The notes beneath the pieces are model-generated. The model was not told the origin of the DNA. It searched no databases and saw nothing but the letters and a program-made list of their open reading frames with translations. A stretch of DNA of 64,000 nucleotides from NCBI RefSeq assembly GCF_000429985.1, contig NZ_AUCX01000007.1, forward strand, positions 62,001 to 126,000, read 5' to 3'. Position numbers and translations under genes: made by a program. This DNA comes from Maridesulfovibrio bastinii DSM 16055 (GTDB lineage: Bacteria; Desulfobacterota; Desulfovibrionia; Desulfovibrionales; Desulfovibrionaceae). The stretch's first letter is position 1; each line of letters starts with the position of its first letter. Positions 38,327 to 47,030 of this stretch are shown here, piece by piece.

Positions 38327-38539
38327 ATGGCTGATTTTTCATTACCAAAGGGAATTATAAAGAGTGTGACAAGCGGCATGGAGGAAACAGAAGTAGTTAT
38401 ACTCCTTCCGGAAGGAAAAGAGCTTGTAACGGTTTTTTCCAATAATAATTTTGATACATTAAAACCAGAAGAGGGAAGAACCGCTTATGCTTTTGTTTCT
38501 GATGGCAGGGTGATGCTTCTTACTGACTCTGGCAATTGA
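38327..38539 (+). CDS. Mop/TOBE-type molybdate/tungstate-binding protein
   Basis: A 70-residue single Mop-like domain: GIIKSVTSGMEETEVVILLP, then a strand pair and a C-terminal AYAFVSDGRVMLLTD, matching the pattern of molbindins, small proteins that bind molybdate or tungstate oxyanions as hexamers. The first strand keeps the GxIKSV type start, though several family positions differ, so anion specificity is uncertain. It lies about 96 bp after tupC and before a terminator; TTGAGGGAGTGAACA precedes the ATG. It may act as an intracellular store or sensor for imported tungstate. Confidence 0.72.
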   Translation: MADFSLPKGIIKSVTSGMEETEVVILLPEGKELVTVFSNNNFDTLKPEEGRTAYAFVSDGRVMLLTDSGN

Positions 38540-38615
38540 TAATTTTATTGCTCTGATATTTTATTGGCATTCCCACCTGTCTGATTTTTGAAACAGCTTA
38601 AGGTTTCATTTGAAA

Positions 38616-38655
38616 ACGGCATTCACCAGGTCTCTATGGTGATGCCGTATTTTTA
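38616..38655 (+). terminator. Rho-independent terminator after molbindin gene
   Basis: ACGGCATTCACCA pairs with TGGTGATGCCGT with one bulged base (38616-38649), followed by ATTTTTATTT. Confidence 0.8.
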
Positions 38656-38749
38656 TTTCCAGCATTACTTATAGATTTATTCAACTGTTAGTTTGCCTTC
38701 GCTTGTGAATATTAAAATGAATGTGCTGTTTTTATCAGTAAAATAATTA

Positions 38750-38765
38750 TGGTACATTCTTTGCT
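38750..38765 (+). promoter_or_regulatory. Sigma-54 promoter of flagellin gene
   Basis: TGGTACATTCTTTGCT matches the -24/-12 consensus (TGGCAC-N5-TTGC): GG at 38751-38752 and GC at 38763-38764 are exactly 10 bp apart. It lies about 85 bp before the flagellin start, as expected for RpoN-dependent flagellar genes. Confidence 0.75.
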
Positions 38766-38849
38766 GATTCTGCCCCTTAGTGTGTGTTCGGACGCTGGAT
38801 AAAAATAGCGTAAAATATTTATAGACGCGTTTTATAAAGGCAGGATCGT

Positions 38850-40304
38850 ATGTCCTTGACTATAAATCATAATCTTATGAGCTCAAATATAGTCAGAAGT
38901 TTGTCTTCTGAATATAAAAATGTTGGAAATTCTGTCAGGAAATTGTCGTCAGGGTTGAGAGTGGGAACAGCGGCTGATGATGCCGCTGGTCTGGCCATTC
39001 GTGAGCTCATGAGAGCTGACATAAGTTCTCTTCATCAGGGCATAAGAAATGCCAACGATGCCATCTCCGCTGTTCAGGTAGCTGATGGAGCTTTACAGGT
39101 TATTGATGAAAAATTGATCAGGATGAAGGAATTGGCAATGCAGGCTTCAACCGGATCTTATAATTCTGCTCAGCGAATCATAATAAATTCCGAGTATCAG
39201 GCTATGGCTTCTGAAATTCAACGCATAGCCGTTTCTACAGATTTTAACGGAATACATCTTCTGGATGGCAGCTTAAGCGGGGAATATGACGGCAGACGCA
39301 ATACTTCTGAAGGAGCTCTTCACATTCATTTCGGGACAGGCAATGATTCCGCCGAAGATTATTATTCAATGCAGATCAAGCCAGCAAATCTTGTAGGATT
39401 AGGATTGGCAGAACCGCAGATTGAGACGAGTGTTCCGGCATTAAATTCAGTTATGCCTAAAAATATCTTGGTGGAATTGTCTTCCGGAATTCGCACGGTT
39501 GCCAGTATACCGGCAAATTCAGAAAACCTAGTGATTGATCTTGATTCTCTAAGTGCCGATGATGATTTTCAGATATTTACAAGGAACGGGGTTCATCTGG
39601 CAGGTACTTCATTGGTTGACAATGTTTGGATCGCCAACGGAGTTGATGCTTCAAACGTAAATTCAATGGTCATCAATACTGCTAACGGCTTTCTCCCCGG
39701 AGCAGTATATGACAGTTCACATTTGCTTGACGGAAGACCTATAGCTGATGGTGGATTGGGGACAGCTGCTCCTTACGGAGGTCCATATTCTGCTTCATAT
39801 AATGGAATGAATTTCAGTTACAGCGGTGATGGAGATATGAATAATGATGGTATGGTCCTCGGAGCTGAAAGCCAGAGTGAAACTTTCAGGGTAGATAAAA
39901 ATACGGAAGAGCTGCTAATTTTTTCTGTGGGGTCCGGTGTTTTTAGAGCCAGAGCTAATTGGAGTAAGCTTGGTGGTGACACGGGAGGAGATTACATTCC
40001 ATATAAGATAGATACGCAAAGTGAAGCACAGAATATGCTCGGCCGTATTGATAATGCTATTGAAATAAAAGATAATATTAGAGCTGGACTTGGTGCCTTG
40101 CAGAACCGTCTGGAAAATACTGTCACAAATCTTTCAATTCAGGCTGAAAATCTACAGTCATCTGAGTCAGGAATTTCCGATATAGATGTAGCGATTGAAA
40201 CAACTGAGCTGACACGGCAGCAGATTCTCACCCAGTCTTCAACAGCAATGCTGGCTCAGGCGAACAGTTTACCGAAGATAGCTTTACAACTTCTTAATAC
40301 TTAA
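38850..40304 (+). CDS. Flagellin with a long central insert
   Basis: A 484-residue flagellin. The N-terminal D0/D1 region (about 1-140) has SLTINHNLMSSNIVRSLS and RKLSSGLRVGTAADDAAGLAI; the C-terminal D1/D0 region (about 390-484) has NRLENTVTNLSIQAENLQSSESGISDIDVA broken by helix turns and ends in LPKIALQLLNT. The roughly 240-residue middle is surface-exposed and variable. It includes a Gly/Tyr/Asn-rich part with DGDMNNDG, which resembles a calcium-binding or dockerin-like loop. The protein polymerises into the filament. A sigma-54 promoter precedes it; SD is AGGCAGGATC. Confidence 0.93.
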   Translation: MSLTINHNLMSSNIVRSLSSEYKNVGNSVRKLSSGLRVGTAADDAAGLAIRELMRADISSLHQGIRNANDAISAVQVADGALQVIDEKLIRMKELAMQASTGSYNSAQRIIINSEYQAMASEIQRIAVSTDFNGIHLLDGSLSGEYDGRRNTSEGALHIHFGTGNDSAEDYYSMQIKPANLVGLGLAEPQIETSVPALNSVMPKNILVELSSGIRTVASIPANSENLVIDLDSLSADDDFQIFTRNGVHLAGTSLVDNVWIANGVDASNVNSMVINTANGFLPGAVYDSSHLLDGRPIADGGLGTAAPYGGPYSASYNGMNFSYSGDGDMNNDGMVLGAESQSETFRVDKNTEELLIFSVGSGVFRARANWSKLGGDTGGDYIPYKIDTQSEAQNMLGRIDNAIEIKDNIRAGLGALQNRLENTVTNLSIQAENLQSSESGISDIDVAIETTELTRQQILTQSSTAMLAQANSLPKIALQLLNT

Positions 40305-40405
40305 ATTCCATTTTTAAAAATACAGGCTTAACTTTTGCTGAACAATGAGTATTCTTCTTGTCAGCAGAATTATTTTTTATAAATATCAGTTCAGGAGATT
40401 ATAAA

Positions 40406-40711
40406 ATGAGTGTGCTTGCAGAATTAACTGTATTTCCCACCGGCAAAACCGGAGGTCTCAGCGCGTATGTTTCAAGGGTTGTAAAACTGATTAAAGAAAG
40501 TGGCCTTTCCTATCAGTTCGGGCCTATGGGGACCTGCGTGGAAGGTGAGTGGGACGAAGTTATGGAACTTGCCGGTAAGTGTTACCGTGAGCTTGAGTCT
40601 GATTGCGACAGGGTTTATATAGTCATGAAAATGGATTGTCGAAAAGGAGCTGAGGACCGTATTCACGGCAAGGTTGCCTCAGTGGAGAAAAAAATAAATT
40701 CGGCTTCATAG
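40406..40711 (+). CDS. MTH1187/YkoF-type thiamine-binding family protein
   Basis: A 101-residue ferredoxin-like-fold protein of the DUF77/Thiamine_BP family: it begins SVLAELTVFPTGKTGGLSAYVSRVVKLI and contains YQFGPMGTCVEGEWDEVM. Family members bind thiamine or its hydroxymethylpyrimidine part. The ATG at 40406 has CAGGAGATTATAAA and replaces the longer in-frame ORF from 40358. It lies 101 bp after the flagellin and 30 bp before the lipoprotein gene; no thiamine genes are visible nearby. Confidence 0.88.
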   Translation: MSVLAELTVFPTGKTGGLSAYVSRVVKLIKESGLSYQFGPMGTCVEGEWDEVMELAGKCYRELESDCDRVYIVMKMDCRKGAEDRIHGKVASVEKKINSAS

Positions 40712-40741
40712 ATTTCAGACAGAGCGTAAATCGGAGTTCAG

Positions 40742-41233
40742 ATGAAAATTATAAAAGGAACAGTCCTTTTTCTATGTATGCTTTTGCTGTTTTCAGCTCT
40801 TGGAGGATGTGCAGCACTTGATGTTTCTCACCTTGAGCGCAGAGCATGGAAATTGAATTCAATGGAAAATGTATCCATGGAATTCATGAATTTTGATTAT
40901 GAAATAGTCCCTCGAAAGGATAGTTTTGGTCTGCGGGGAAAGGCTCATATTAAAAAAGGTGCTGTCCCGGTGTGGGCCGAATGGGTCGGAGAACTCTGGA
41001 TTCAAGGATACCTGAGTGATGCTGACGGAAATGTTCTGGCCAAAGGGCTGCAGGTATTTTCACCGTGCAGTCTGGATGAAAATCTTTCAATTCCTTTTGA
41101 TTTTGAGCTTAAGCCTGACAGGCTCGATTCAGGACCGCTTTTTGTTTCGTTTGGATATCGGATGGTTCTGCAGAAAAACGATAAGGATAATTCAGAGCCG
41201 TTTATGGCTATTGAAAGGGCGGTTACCCATTGA
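40742..41233 (+). CDS. Hypothetical lipoprotein, 163 aa
   Basis: The first 23 residues form a lipoprotein signal peptide with lipobox LGGC (Cys23). The remainder is soluble and mostly beta-type, with a region that might be a beta-sandwich (VWAEWVGELWIQGYLSDADGN). I do not recognise the family. It starts 30 bp after the thiamine-binding protein gene and is probably co-transcribed. Its stop codon directly abuts that of the convergent UPF0280 gene at 41234. Confidence 0.7.
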   Translation: MKIIKGTVLFLCMLLLFSALGGCAALDVSHLERRAWKLNSMENVSMEFMNFDYEIVPRKDSFGLRGKAHIKKGAVPVWAEWVGELWIQGYLSDADGNVLAKGLQVFSPCSLDENLSIPFDFELKPDRLDSGPLFVSFGYRMVLQKNDKDNSEPFMAIERAVTH

Positions 41234-41977
41234 TTACAGGCTGACCAGCTCTATTTTTCCCCATGCCCCTATTTTTGAATCAAATTGTACAAAAATACCA
41301 TCAAGGCCGGACTCCGAAAGTTGTCTGGCCTTTTCTATGACAAGGGGTACATCTTGTGGTGATTTAAGAAGATTTGCGAGAGCTGTTGCCGCGGCATCTG
41401 CAAATCTGGCATCTTTGGCCCGGACAGTGACTAGATCACCGCAACCAAGGCTCAGTGAGTGGCCTATTTTTCCTGATGAAGAGCATATTGAAACCGGAAA
41501 ATCTTCAGCTTCAAGTTTAAGTCCTACTTTTGTTCCTGATTCGGGGTCTGACAGCAGTCCAACCGTGCGGGGGCTGCTTGAAATGAGATAGGTATCTCCT
41601 CCATTTTCAACCAGAACTTCCTTGCTCTGTTTTGCCAGTTTTTCAGCTGTAAACTGTGCTACTGCTCCGGCAACCGCAGCCATGGGGCCGACGTTGCAAA
41701 GGGCCGAGGAGTCTGCCATGCGGCGGATTATTTCCGAAGCATCTTTTTCAACTTCAACAGGTACGAGACTTTCGGCAAATTCAGGATGGAGCAGTATGTA
41801 GGATTGTAAAAGGGCTCTCGCTTCGTGCACGGCTTGTAGAGCTTCGGAACTGAAATCTTTATCCGCAACTATGAAAAGGTCTGTCTGGGCAACAACAACC
41901 TGAAAAGAAGTTTCGCTCTTTGCCGGTTTGACAGTTTTTCTGTAGGCCCGATTATGGTCGCTGTAATGTTTTTTCAT
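41234..41977 (-). CDS. UPF0280 family protein
   Basis: A 247-residue protein of UPF0280, a family distantly related to ApbE flavin transferases. Visible signature parts are NVGPMAAVAGAVAQFTAEKL (about 95-114), VENGGDTYLIS (about 123-133), and a C-terminal CSSSGKIGHSLSLGCGDLVTV (about 165-185). The biochemical role of the family is not established; it occurs mostly in anaerobes and methanogens. It lies immediately downstream of the LUD gene on the same strand, with a hairpin in between. Confidence 0.85.
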   Translation of the reverse strand: MKKHYSDHNRAYRKTVKPAKSETSFQVVVAQTDLFIVADKDFSSEALQAVHEARALLQSYILLHPEFAESLVPVEVEKDASEIIRRMADSSALCNVGPMAAVAGAVAQFTAEKLAKQSKEVLVENGGDTYLISSSPRTVGLLSDPESGTKVGLKLEAEDFPVSICSSSGKIGHSLSLGCGDLVTVRAKDARFADAAATALANLLKSPQDVPLVIEKARQLSESGLDGIFVQFDSKIGAWGKIELVSL

Positions 41978-41989
41978 TCTTTATTAAAC

Positions 41990-42010
41990 AGGGCCGGATT
42001 TACCGGCCCT
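41990..42010 (-). terminator. Weak hairpin after LUD gene
   Basis: 8-bp arms AGGGCCGG (41990-41997) and CCGGCCCT (42003-42010) with a 5-nt loop, 27 nt past the LUD gene stop. The following tract is GTTTAATAAAG on the minus strand, so termination is probably partial and UPF0280 could be expressed by read-through. Confidence 0.5.
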
Positions 42011-42036
42011 TATCGATAATTTGATGTTTAAACGAC

Positions 42037-42687
42037 TTAGAAGCCGAGATCTTCATTGACGAGAATTGCGTGAATACGGCCTTTGGGAGCACTTTTTTCA
42101 ATGACGGACCATGCATTGCAGATTCTGTCAGGTGATTTGCAATCAGCACAGTAACCTGTTTTAGCGCAGGGTGTTTTTCTTTTCAGGCGCATGGCGTTCA
42201 CCGGAGCAGCATATTCTTTGATGCGGCCCATGGCCTGATCAATGTCGGTACAGATTTTATTGCGCCCTATGATCACGATTACGTTTCTGGGGCCGAAGAT
42301 CATCGCCGCAACTCTGTTTCCGAGACCGTCAAGGTTTACGAGGCAGCCGTCTTCAGTCATGGCGTTGGTGCCGGTGATATAAAGATCACTGAGCAGTGAC
42401 TGCCTGCGCAGCTCAAGGCTTTCTTCAGGAGGCTGAGTATTGCTGTAGGTATCAAACACTTTGACACCTTTAAGATTTTTTACCCCTGAATATACACCGG
42501 TTTCAACAACGGATTTGGAACCACCGAAGCCGATTGTACCGGGTTTGAGTTCTTTGATAATTTTGTTAAGAACAATATCTGAAACATCAAGTCCACAGTC
42601 GGCTATATGGGGTGTGAATCCGTTTTCTGCCAGTTTGTCAGCCATAATATCAAGTTTGGCTTCCCAGAATTTTTTAATGGGGTCCAT
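42037..42687 (-). CDS. LUD-domain (LutC/DUF162-type) protein
   Basis: A 216-residue LUD-domain protein: TIGFGGSKSVVETGVYSG (about 51-68), ITGTNAMTEDGCLVNLDGLGNRVAAMIFGP (about 105-134), and a C-terminal cysteine cluster CAKTGYCADCKSPDRIC (about 172-188). LUD proteins occur in lactate utilisation complexes but also as stand-alone proteins of unknown role; the C-terminal Cys pattern might bind a metal or cluster (inference). The SD GGAG precedes the start. The gene is divergent from rpmH and upstream of UPF0280. Confidence 0.85.
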   Translation of the reverse strand: MDPIKKFWEAKLDIMADKLAENGFTPHIADCGLDVSDIVLNKIIKELKPGTIGFGGSKSVVETGVYSGVKNLKGVKVFDTYSNTQPPEESLELRRQSLLSDLYITGTNAMTEDGCLVNLDGLGNRVAAMIFGPRNVIVIIGRNKICTDIDQAMGRIKEYAAPVNAMRLKRKTPCAKTGYCADCKSPDRICNAWSVIEKSAPKGRIHAILVNEDLGF

Positions 42688-42831
42688 TGTCGACTCCTTT
42701 CAAATTTGTCAGGACAATATCATTACACTTTGACAGTATTGCCTGAGCGGGTTATTTAGATTGTGTTGTGCAGTAGACATATCGCATCATTTACAGGATT
42801 GAAAGGGGCGGAAATGTGACCAAAACATTTC

Positions 42832-42860
42832 TTGACGATCCCCTGTGTAGAGGATATATG
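42832..42860 (+). promoter_or_regulatory. Predicted sigma-70 promoter of rpmH cluster
   Basis: TTGACG (42832-42837) and TATATG (42855-42860) with a 17-bp spacer, about 70 bp before rpmH. It fits a strong housekeeping promoter driving rpmH-rnpA-yidD-yidC-jag. Confidence 0.6.
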
Positions 42861-42930
42861 TTCGCGTTCCTCAGAATCGGCTGAATCCAGTCGATCATTT
42901 TGAGAAAATAATCTTCGGGAGAAATAGAAA

Positions 42931-43065
42931 ATGAAAAGAACTTACCAGCCAAGTAAAACCAGAAGAAAAAGAACTTTCGGCTTTCTTGTTCGTTCACGTA
43001 CCAAAAACGGTCGCGCTGTACTTCGCAGACGCCGTGCTAAAGGACGTAAAAGATTATCCGCTTAA
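42931..43065 (+). CDS. rpmH: 50S ribosomal protein L34
   Basis: A 44-residue basic protein starting [19 protein letters not shown] and ending KGRKRLSA, the standard bL34 sequence. It is a structural protein of the large subunit. SD is CGGGAGAAATAGAAA. It is the first gene of the conserved rpmH-rnpA-yidD-yidC-jag-mnmE order; its 3' end overlaps the most probable start of rnpA. Confidence 0.98.
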   Translation: MKRTYQPSKTRRKRTFGFLVRSRTKNGRAVLRRRRAKGRKRLSA

Positions 43066-43433
43066 ACTGGTCCAAGAGCCATAGGCTCCTCAGCAGTTTC
43101 GAGTTTGAGCGTTGCTATGAGCATGGTCGAAAGTATTATACGAAGAATTTTATATTGTTCGTTAAGTCGCGCGGAGATGGTCCGGACGGGATGCGTCTGG
43201 GCCTTACCGTGAGCAGGAAGAAAGGACCGGCTGTAGTGCGTAACCGCATTAAGAGGGTAATGCGGGAATTTTTTAGAATTAATCAGCAGAAATTCCAGAC
43301 CCGACTTGATATCGTCTTTGTGCCCAAAAGGTCTCTTGATGGCAGAAAAATTAGCTTTGGTCTGGCAGAAAAAGAATTGTTGCCGGTTGTGGAACGAATT
43401 AACAGAGATTTAGAATCGGCGACGCAGCAGTGA
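43053..43433 (+). CDS. rnpA: Ribonuclease P protein component (non-canonical start)
   Basis: RnpA binds the RNase P RNA and helps cleave tRNA 5' leaders. The frame runs unbroken from a stop at 43047 and encodes [20 protein letters not shown] then [33 protein letters not shown] and RRLxRE-equivalent RVMREFFR, i.e. the full family length of about 125 residues. The conserved N-terminal part has no ATG, GTG or TTG: the first TTG is at 43155, about 34 residues in, which would delete conserved sequence. Candidate starts are ATT 43053 (AAAGGA 8 nt upstream) or ATC 43056, overlapping rpmH. A sequencing error is an alternative. It overlaps yidD by 4 nt. Confidence 0.85.
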   Translation: MIRLNWSKSHRLLSSFEFERCYEHGRKYYTKNFILFVKSRGDGPDGMRLGLTVSRKKGPAVVRNRIKRVMREFFRINQQKFQTRLDIVFVPKRSLDGRKISFGLAEKELLPVVERINRDLESATQQ

Positions 43434-43702
43434 GTATTCAGGGAATGAAAATTCTGTTCCTTGCTCCGATCAGATTTTACCAAAAATTTATATCTCCGCT
43501 CTTTCCGGGGTGTTGCCGGTTTCAACCGACGTGCTCGCAGTATGCCATTGAGGCAATATCACTCCACGGTATATTTAAAGGTGCGGGTCTTACCCTATGG
43601 CGTCTTATGCGGTGCCAGCCGTTGTGCAAAGGGGGATATGATCCGGTACCTCCAATTAACAAATCACCACGAAGTTCAGGCCTGAAATCAGTGGCCAAGT
43701 GA
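43430..43702 (+). CDS. yidD: Membrane protein insertion efficiency factor YidD
   Basis: A 90-residue protein with the YidD signature: [28 protein letters not shown] split around the CRFxPTCSxYAxEA motif, and [22 protein letters not shown]. It has an N-terminal amphipathic helix and assists YidC-dependent insertion. GTG start overlapping the rnpA stop (GTGA), and its own stop overlaps the yidC start in the same way, so the three genes are translationally coupled. Confidence 0.95.
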   Translation: MSIQGMKILFLAPIRFYQKFISPLFPGCCRFQPTCSQYAIEAISLHGIFKGAGLTLWRLMRCQPLCKGGYDPVPPINKSPRSSGLKSVAK

Positions 43703-45327
43703 GTCTTTTAAAAATGGAAAACAAGCGTGTTATTCTGGCTGTTGCCCTTTCCTTTGTCGTTCTGCTCGGGTGGCAGTTTCTTTTTCCGCAGAAACCTCAG
43801 GCTCCTGTGCAAAAACAGGAACCTGTCAAGCAGGAACAGAAAGCAAGCCAGGAAAAACCTGTCGCCTCAGGCGAAAGCGTCTTTTCCGAACCGATGTCGA
43901 CTGCAGCTATAGTTTCTGCAAAAGGCACCAAAATTACAGTAGACACTCCTCTTTACACCGCCGTTATGAATTCTCAAGGCGGCCTGCTTGAAAGTTTCGT
44001 ACTTAAAAATTTCAAGGAAACAATTGAAGCCGATTCTCCCAATGTGGATATGGTCGGCAAGAATGCTCTTAATAAAGCTCCCATGGGACTTATACTAAAT
44101 GGTATAGCCACATGGAAGGAAGGCGTCTGGGGTTATAAAGGTTCCAACCTTAATCTTTCAGGTAATAACGCCGGAACAATTGTTTTTACTGGTGATGTTG
44201 AAGGTTTCAGAATTCAGCGCAGGCTCACCTTTCACGCCGATAATTATCTGATCGACGAGGATGTGCGCGTTTTGAATGCCCAGAATCCCAGTGCGGAAGG
44301 ACGTCTTGCTTTCACCACCGCGACTAAAAGTCTCAGTGCTGAAGGTGACCGTTACAACCCGACCCGTATCTCTTATTACGATGCCGACGGACTCTCGGAA
44401 AAAAACAGCAGAGACGATCTTAAAGAAGAGGGTGTCATGGCTTCCGGAGATATCTCCTGGACTGCTATTGATTCCAATTACTTTATCCTCGCACTGCTGC
44501 CAAGAAGCAAAGATGTTACTGTAAAGGGAAGGCTGCAGGACAACATCTTCAGAGTCGCGGCAGAAAAAAATGTTGAGCTGAATAAAGGCGTTCAGCGTGA
44601 GCTTGGCTGCTCTTATTATTTCGGACCAATGGATACCAAATTCATGAGCAAGGTTCCGGGGGATCTTGTTAAGGCTGTGAATTTCGGTTGGTTCGATATA
44701 ATAGCCAAACCTCTTGCTATCGCTCTTGACTGGTTCCACCAGTATGTCCACAACTATGGTGTGGCAATCATTCTTCTTACTATTGTTATTAAGTTGCTGT
44801 TCTGGCCTCTGTCCCACAAGAGCTATAAATCTATGGAGCAGATGAAAAAACTTCAGCCTATGATGGCAAAGCTCCGCGAAAAGTATGCCGACGATAAGGA
44901 ACAGCTTAATAAGGAGATGATGCAGCTTTACAAGACCTATAATGTAAACCCTGCCGGTGGTTGTGTCCCGATGTTGCTTCAGATCCCGGTCTTCTTCGGC
45001 CTCTACAAGGCGCTTTTAGGGACAGTTGCGCTCAGACATGCCGATTTTATTCACTACCTTCCTTTTACTGATATCGTTTGGCTCGCCGACCTTTCGGCCA
45101 AAGACCCGCTTTACATTACTCCGATTGTCATGGGTGCTACCATGTTCCTGCAGCAGAAGATGACCCCCTCAGCGGGAGATCCGACCCAGCAGAAGATCAT
45201 GATGTTCATGCCGTTGATATTCACTTTCCTTTTCCTCAACTTCCCTGCCGGGCTGGTTGTATACTGGATGGTGAACAACATTCTGTCTATCGCACAGCAG
45301 TGGATGATACACAGGACAAAGGCATAA
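43699..45327 (+). CDS. yidC: Membrane protein insertase YidC
   Basis: A 542-residue insertase of the Gram-negative type: N-terminal TM helix (about 10-25), large periplasmic beta-domain (about 70-330), and the five-helix conserved core with [47 protein letters not shown] split in the TM2-TM3 region, and [20 protein letters not shown] near the C-terminus. It inserts proteins into the inner membrane alone or with Sec. GTG at 43699 overlaps yidD; an internal ATG at 43714 (MENKRVIL) is an alternative start and matches usual N-termini. Confidence 0.96.
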   Translation: MSLLKMENKRVILAVALSFVVLLGWQFLFPQKPQAPVQKQEPVKQEQKASQEKPVASGESVFSEPMSTAAIVSAKGTKITVDTPLYTAVMNSQGGLLESFVLKNFKETIEADSPNVDMVGKNALNKAPMGLILNGIATWKEGVWGYKGSNLNLSGNNAGTIVFTGDVEGFRIQRRLTFHADNYLIDEDVRVLNAQNPSAEGRLAFTTATKSLSAEGDRYNPTRISYYDADGLSEKNSRDDLKEEGVMASGDISWTAIDSNYFILALLPRSKDVTVKGRLQDNIFRVAAEKNVELNKGVQRELGCSYYFGPMDTKFMSKVPGDLVKAVNFGWFDIIAKPLAIALDWFHQYVHNYGVAIILLTIVIKLLFWPLSHKSYKSMEQMKKLQPMMAKLREKYADDKEQLNKEMMQLYKTYNVNPAGGCVPMLLQIPVFFGLYKALLGTVALRHADFIHYLPFTDIVWLADLSAKDPLYITPIVMGATMFLQQKMTPSAGDPTQQKIMMFMPLIFTFLFLNFPAGLVVYWMVNNILSIAQQWMIHRTKA

Positions 45328-45378
45328 AACGGAACAGCAGGAACTGTTACGGAGTTTAGAACAGAATTAGGAGAGAGA

Positions 45379-46971
45379 ATGAGCGAATTCAAGGAGTTCC
45401 AAGGTAAGAATCTGGATGAGGCAATTACAAACGCCTGTAAACACTTCAACCTGAATCGCGATAAATTGGAAATTGAAATAGTGAGTGGTGGCTCAACAGG
45501 TGTTTTTGGCCTTGTAGGCAAGAAAAATGCCCGTGTTAAAGCCCGCCCCCGCTATGTAGATAAGCAGCAGAGCAATGATGGAGATTCCAATCGTAGAAAC
45601 GAGAGGGCTCCACGCCGGACTCCGGAGCGTGAAAAAGTTCAGGAACGTGAAGAACGTGCACCTGAGGCTCCTGCCGAAGCTCCTGCAGTAAAAGAAGAAT
45701 CAGCTCCTGCCGTTAAAGAGGAAAGCGAAATTCAGGTTAAGCCTGAACCTGTCGCTCCGGTAGTTGCAGAAGAACCTTCAGAACAGACTGAGTCTGTTGA
45801 AGAAGATAAAAATGTCTCCAACAATTTTGACAGTGCTGAAAATGAAGACTGTCAGAGCTCTGCAGATTTCGATGCACAGCAGGATGATGAAGAGTTTGCG
45901 GAGGATGATAATTCCCGGAAATCAGGCGCTCAGGATGGTTATTCTCCTGAAAAACGCAATGTGATGGAAGGAGACCCTGAGGAAATTGCCGCGGCGGTAA
46001 AAGAAGCCCTTGAAATGATGATTGAACCCATCATTCAGGCTAAGCCAAAGCTGGAAATTGAAGTCGGCGAAGACAGAGTTAATGTTCTTGTTGACGACGA
46101 AGAGAACTCAGGACTTATCATTGGCCGTGAAGGACAGACTCTTGCTGCATTGCAGTATCTTTGCAACCGCATGGTTTCTAAGAAAATGCAGACTTCTGTC
46201 AGAGTTCAGATTGATACTGGAGATTATCGCGAACGTCAGGATGAGAAATTGCGTCAACTTGCATGGCATCTTGCTGACAAAGCAAATAATACCGGTAGAG
46301 TGCAGAGTACAAAACCTCTAAGCTCCTATCATCGCAGAGTTGTACACATGGCTTTGCAGGAAGATAAGCAGGTAAATACACGCAGTAAGGGCGATGGTCC
46401 TATGAAGCGTGTGCTTATTCTTCCAAAACGTGGCCGCGGCGGAAGGTCCGGTGGTGGTTATAACCGTGACCGCAGTGGTTCCGGTAATTATGGTTCGCGT
46501 CAGGGCAACAGTCGTTACGATAACAATCGTTATGACAATAGACGGAACAGCTCCGCACCTAGAAACAGTTCCGCTCCGCGAAACAGCCCTGCTCCTCGCA
46601 ATGGCAATGCTCCACGTAGTAATCAGCCTGTTGACGAAGATAATTTCAATAATGAGTTTGCTCCCGGTGGATACCATAGTGGGAACAGTTATGTAGGTTA
46701 TGATCCTAATTCTGTTTCTTCGCTTTACTCCAATGAACCCGGGTATAATAACGGCTCCAGATATAACCGCAATACAGGAAGCCGCTATAATAATAACCGC
46801 AACAACCAGAATGATAACGGCAGGAATAATCCAAGGGGCGGTCAGAAACGTTACAACAACCGTAATGATAAGTACGGTGAAAAACGTGACTTCAACAGCC
46901 GCAATAACCGTAAAACTGAATCTAACGAGAATACAGATTCAGGCATGGATAGATATAACGGCCGTTATTAG
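45379..46971 (+). CDS. jag: Jag/KhpB RNA-binding protein with long Asn/Arg/Gly-rich tail
   Basis: A 530-residue Jag-type protein, encoded just after yidC as usual. Jag_N domain at about 3-52 (EFQGKNLDEAITNACKHF), an acidic Pro/Glu linker (about 60-195), KH domain (about 205-285, LIIGREGQTLAALQYL), R3H (about 290-350, LSSYHRRVVHMAL). The final 180 residues are low complexity: RGRGGRSGGGYNRDRSG-like RGG segments, repeated NSSAPR/NSPAPR units and N/R/Y-rich repeats. Such a tail is unusual for Jag and suggests extra RNA binding or condensate formation (inference). KhpB-type proteins bind RNA and influence cell division in Gram-positives. SD AGGAGAGAG. Confidence 0.93.
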   Translation: MSEFKEFQGKNLDEAITNACKHFNLNRDKLEIEIVSGGSTGVFGLVGKKNARVKARPRYVDKQQSNDGDSNRRNERAPRRTPEREKVQEREERAPEAPAEAPAVKEESAPAVKEESEIQVKPEPVAPVVAEEPSEQTESVEEDKNVSNNFDSAENEDCQSSADFDAQQDDEEFAEDDNSRKSGAQDGYSPEKRNVMEGDPEEIAAAVKEALEMMIEPIIQAKPKLEIEVGEDRVNVLVDDEENSGLIIGREGQTLAALQYLCNRMVSKKMQTSVRVQIDTGDYRERQDEKLRQLAWHLADKANNTGRVQSTKPLSSYHRRVVHMALQEDKQVNTRSKGDGPMKRVLILPKRGRGGRSGGGYNRDRSGSGNYGSRQGNSRYDNNRYDNRRNSSAPRNSSAPRNSPAPRNGNAPRSNQPVDEDNFNNEFAPGGYHSGNSYVGYDPNSVSSLYSNEPGYNNGSRYNRNTGSRYNNNRNNQNDNGRNNPRGGQKRYNNRNDKYGEKRDFNSRNNRKTESNENTDSGMDRYNGRY

Positions 46972-46993
46972 CGTTTATTATTTAAATGTCTTT

Positions 46994-47030
46994 AAAAACC
47001 TCGCAGGATGAGATCCTGCGAGGTTTTTTA
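46994..47030 (+). terminator. Rho-independent terminator after jag
   Basis: 11-bp arms CCTCGCAGGAT (46999-47009) and ATCCTGCGAGG (47013-47023) around GAG, flanked by AAAAA and TTTTTTAG. This ends the rpmH-jag unit, so mnmE likely has its own promoter. Confidence 0.9.

Noticed and set aside
43155-43433. Short rnpA from the TTG at 43155
   Set aside because: It would remove conserved N-terminal RnpA sequence that is clearly encoded upstream in frame.
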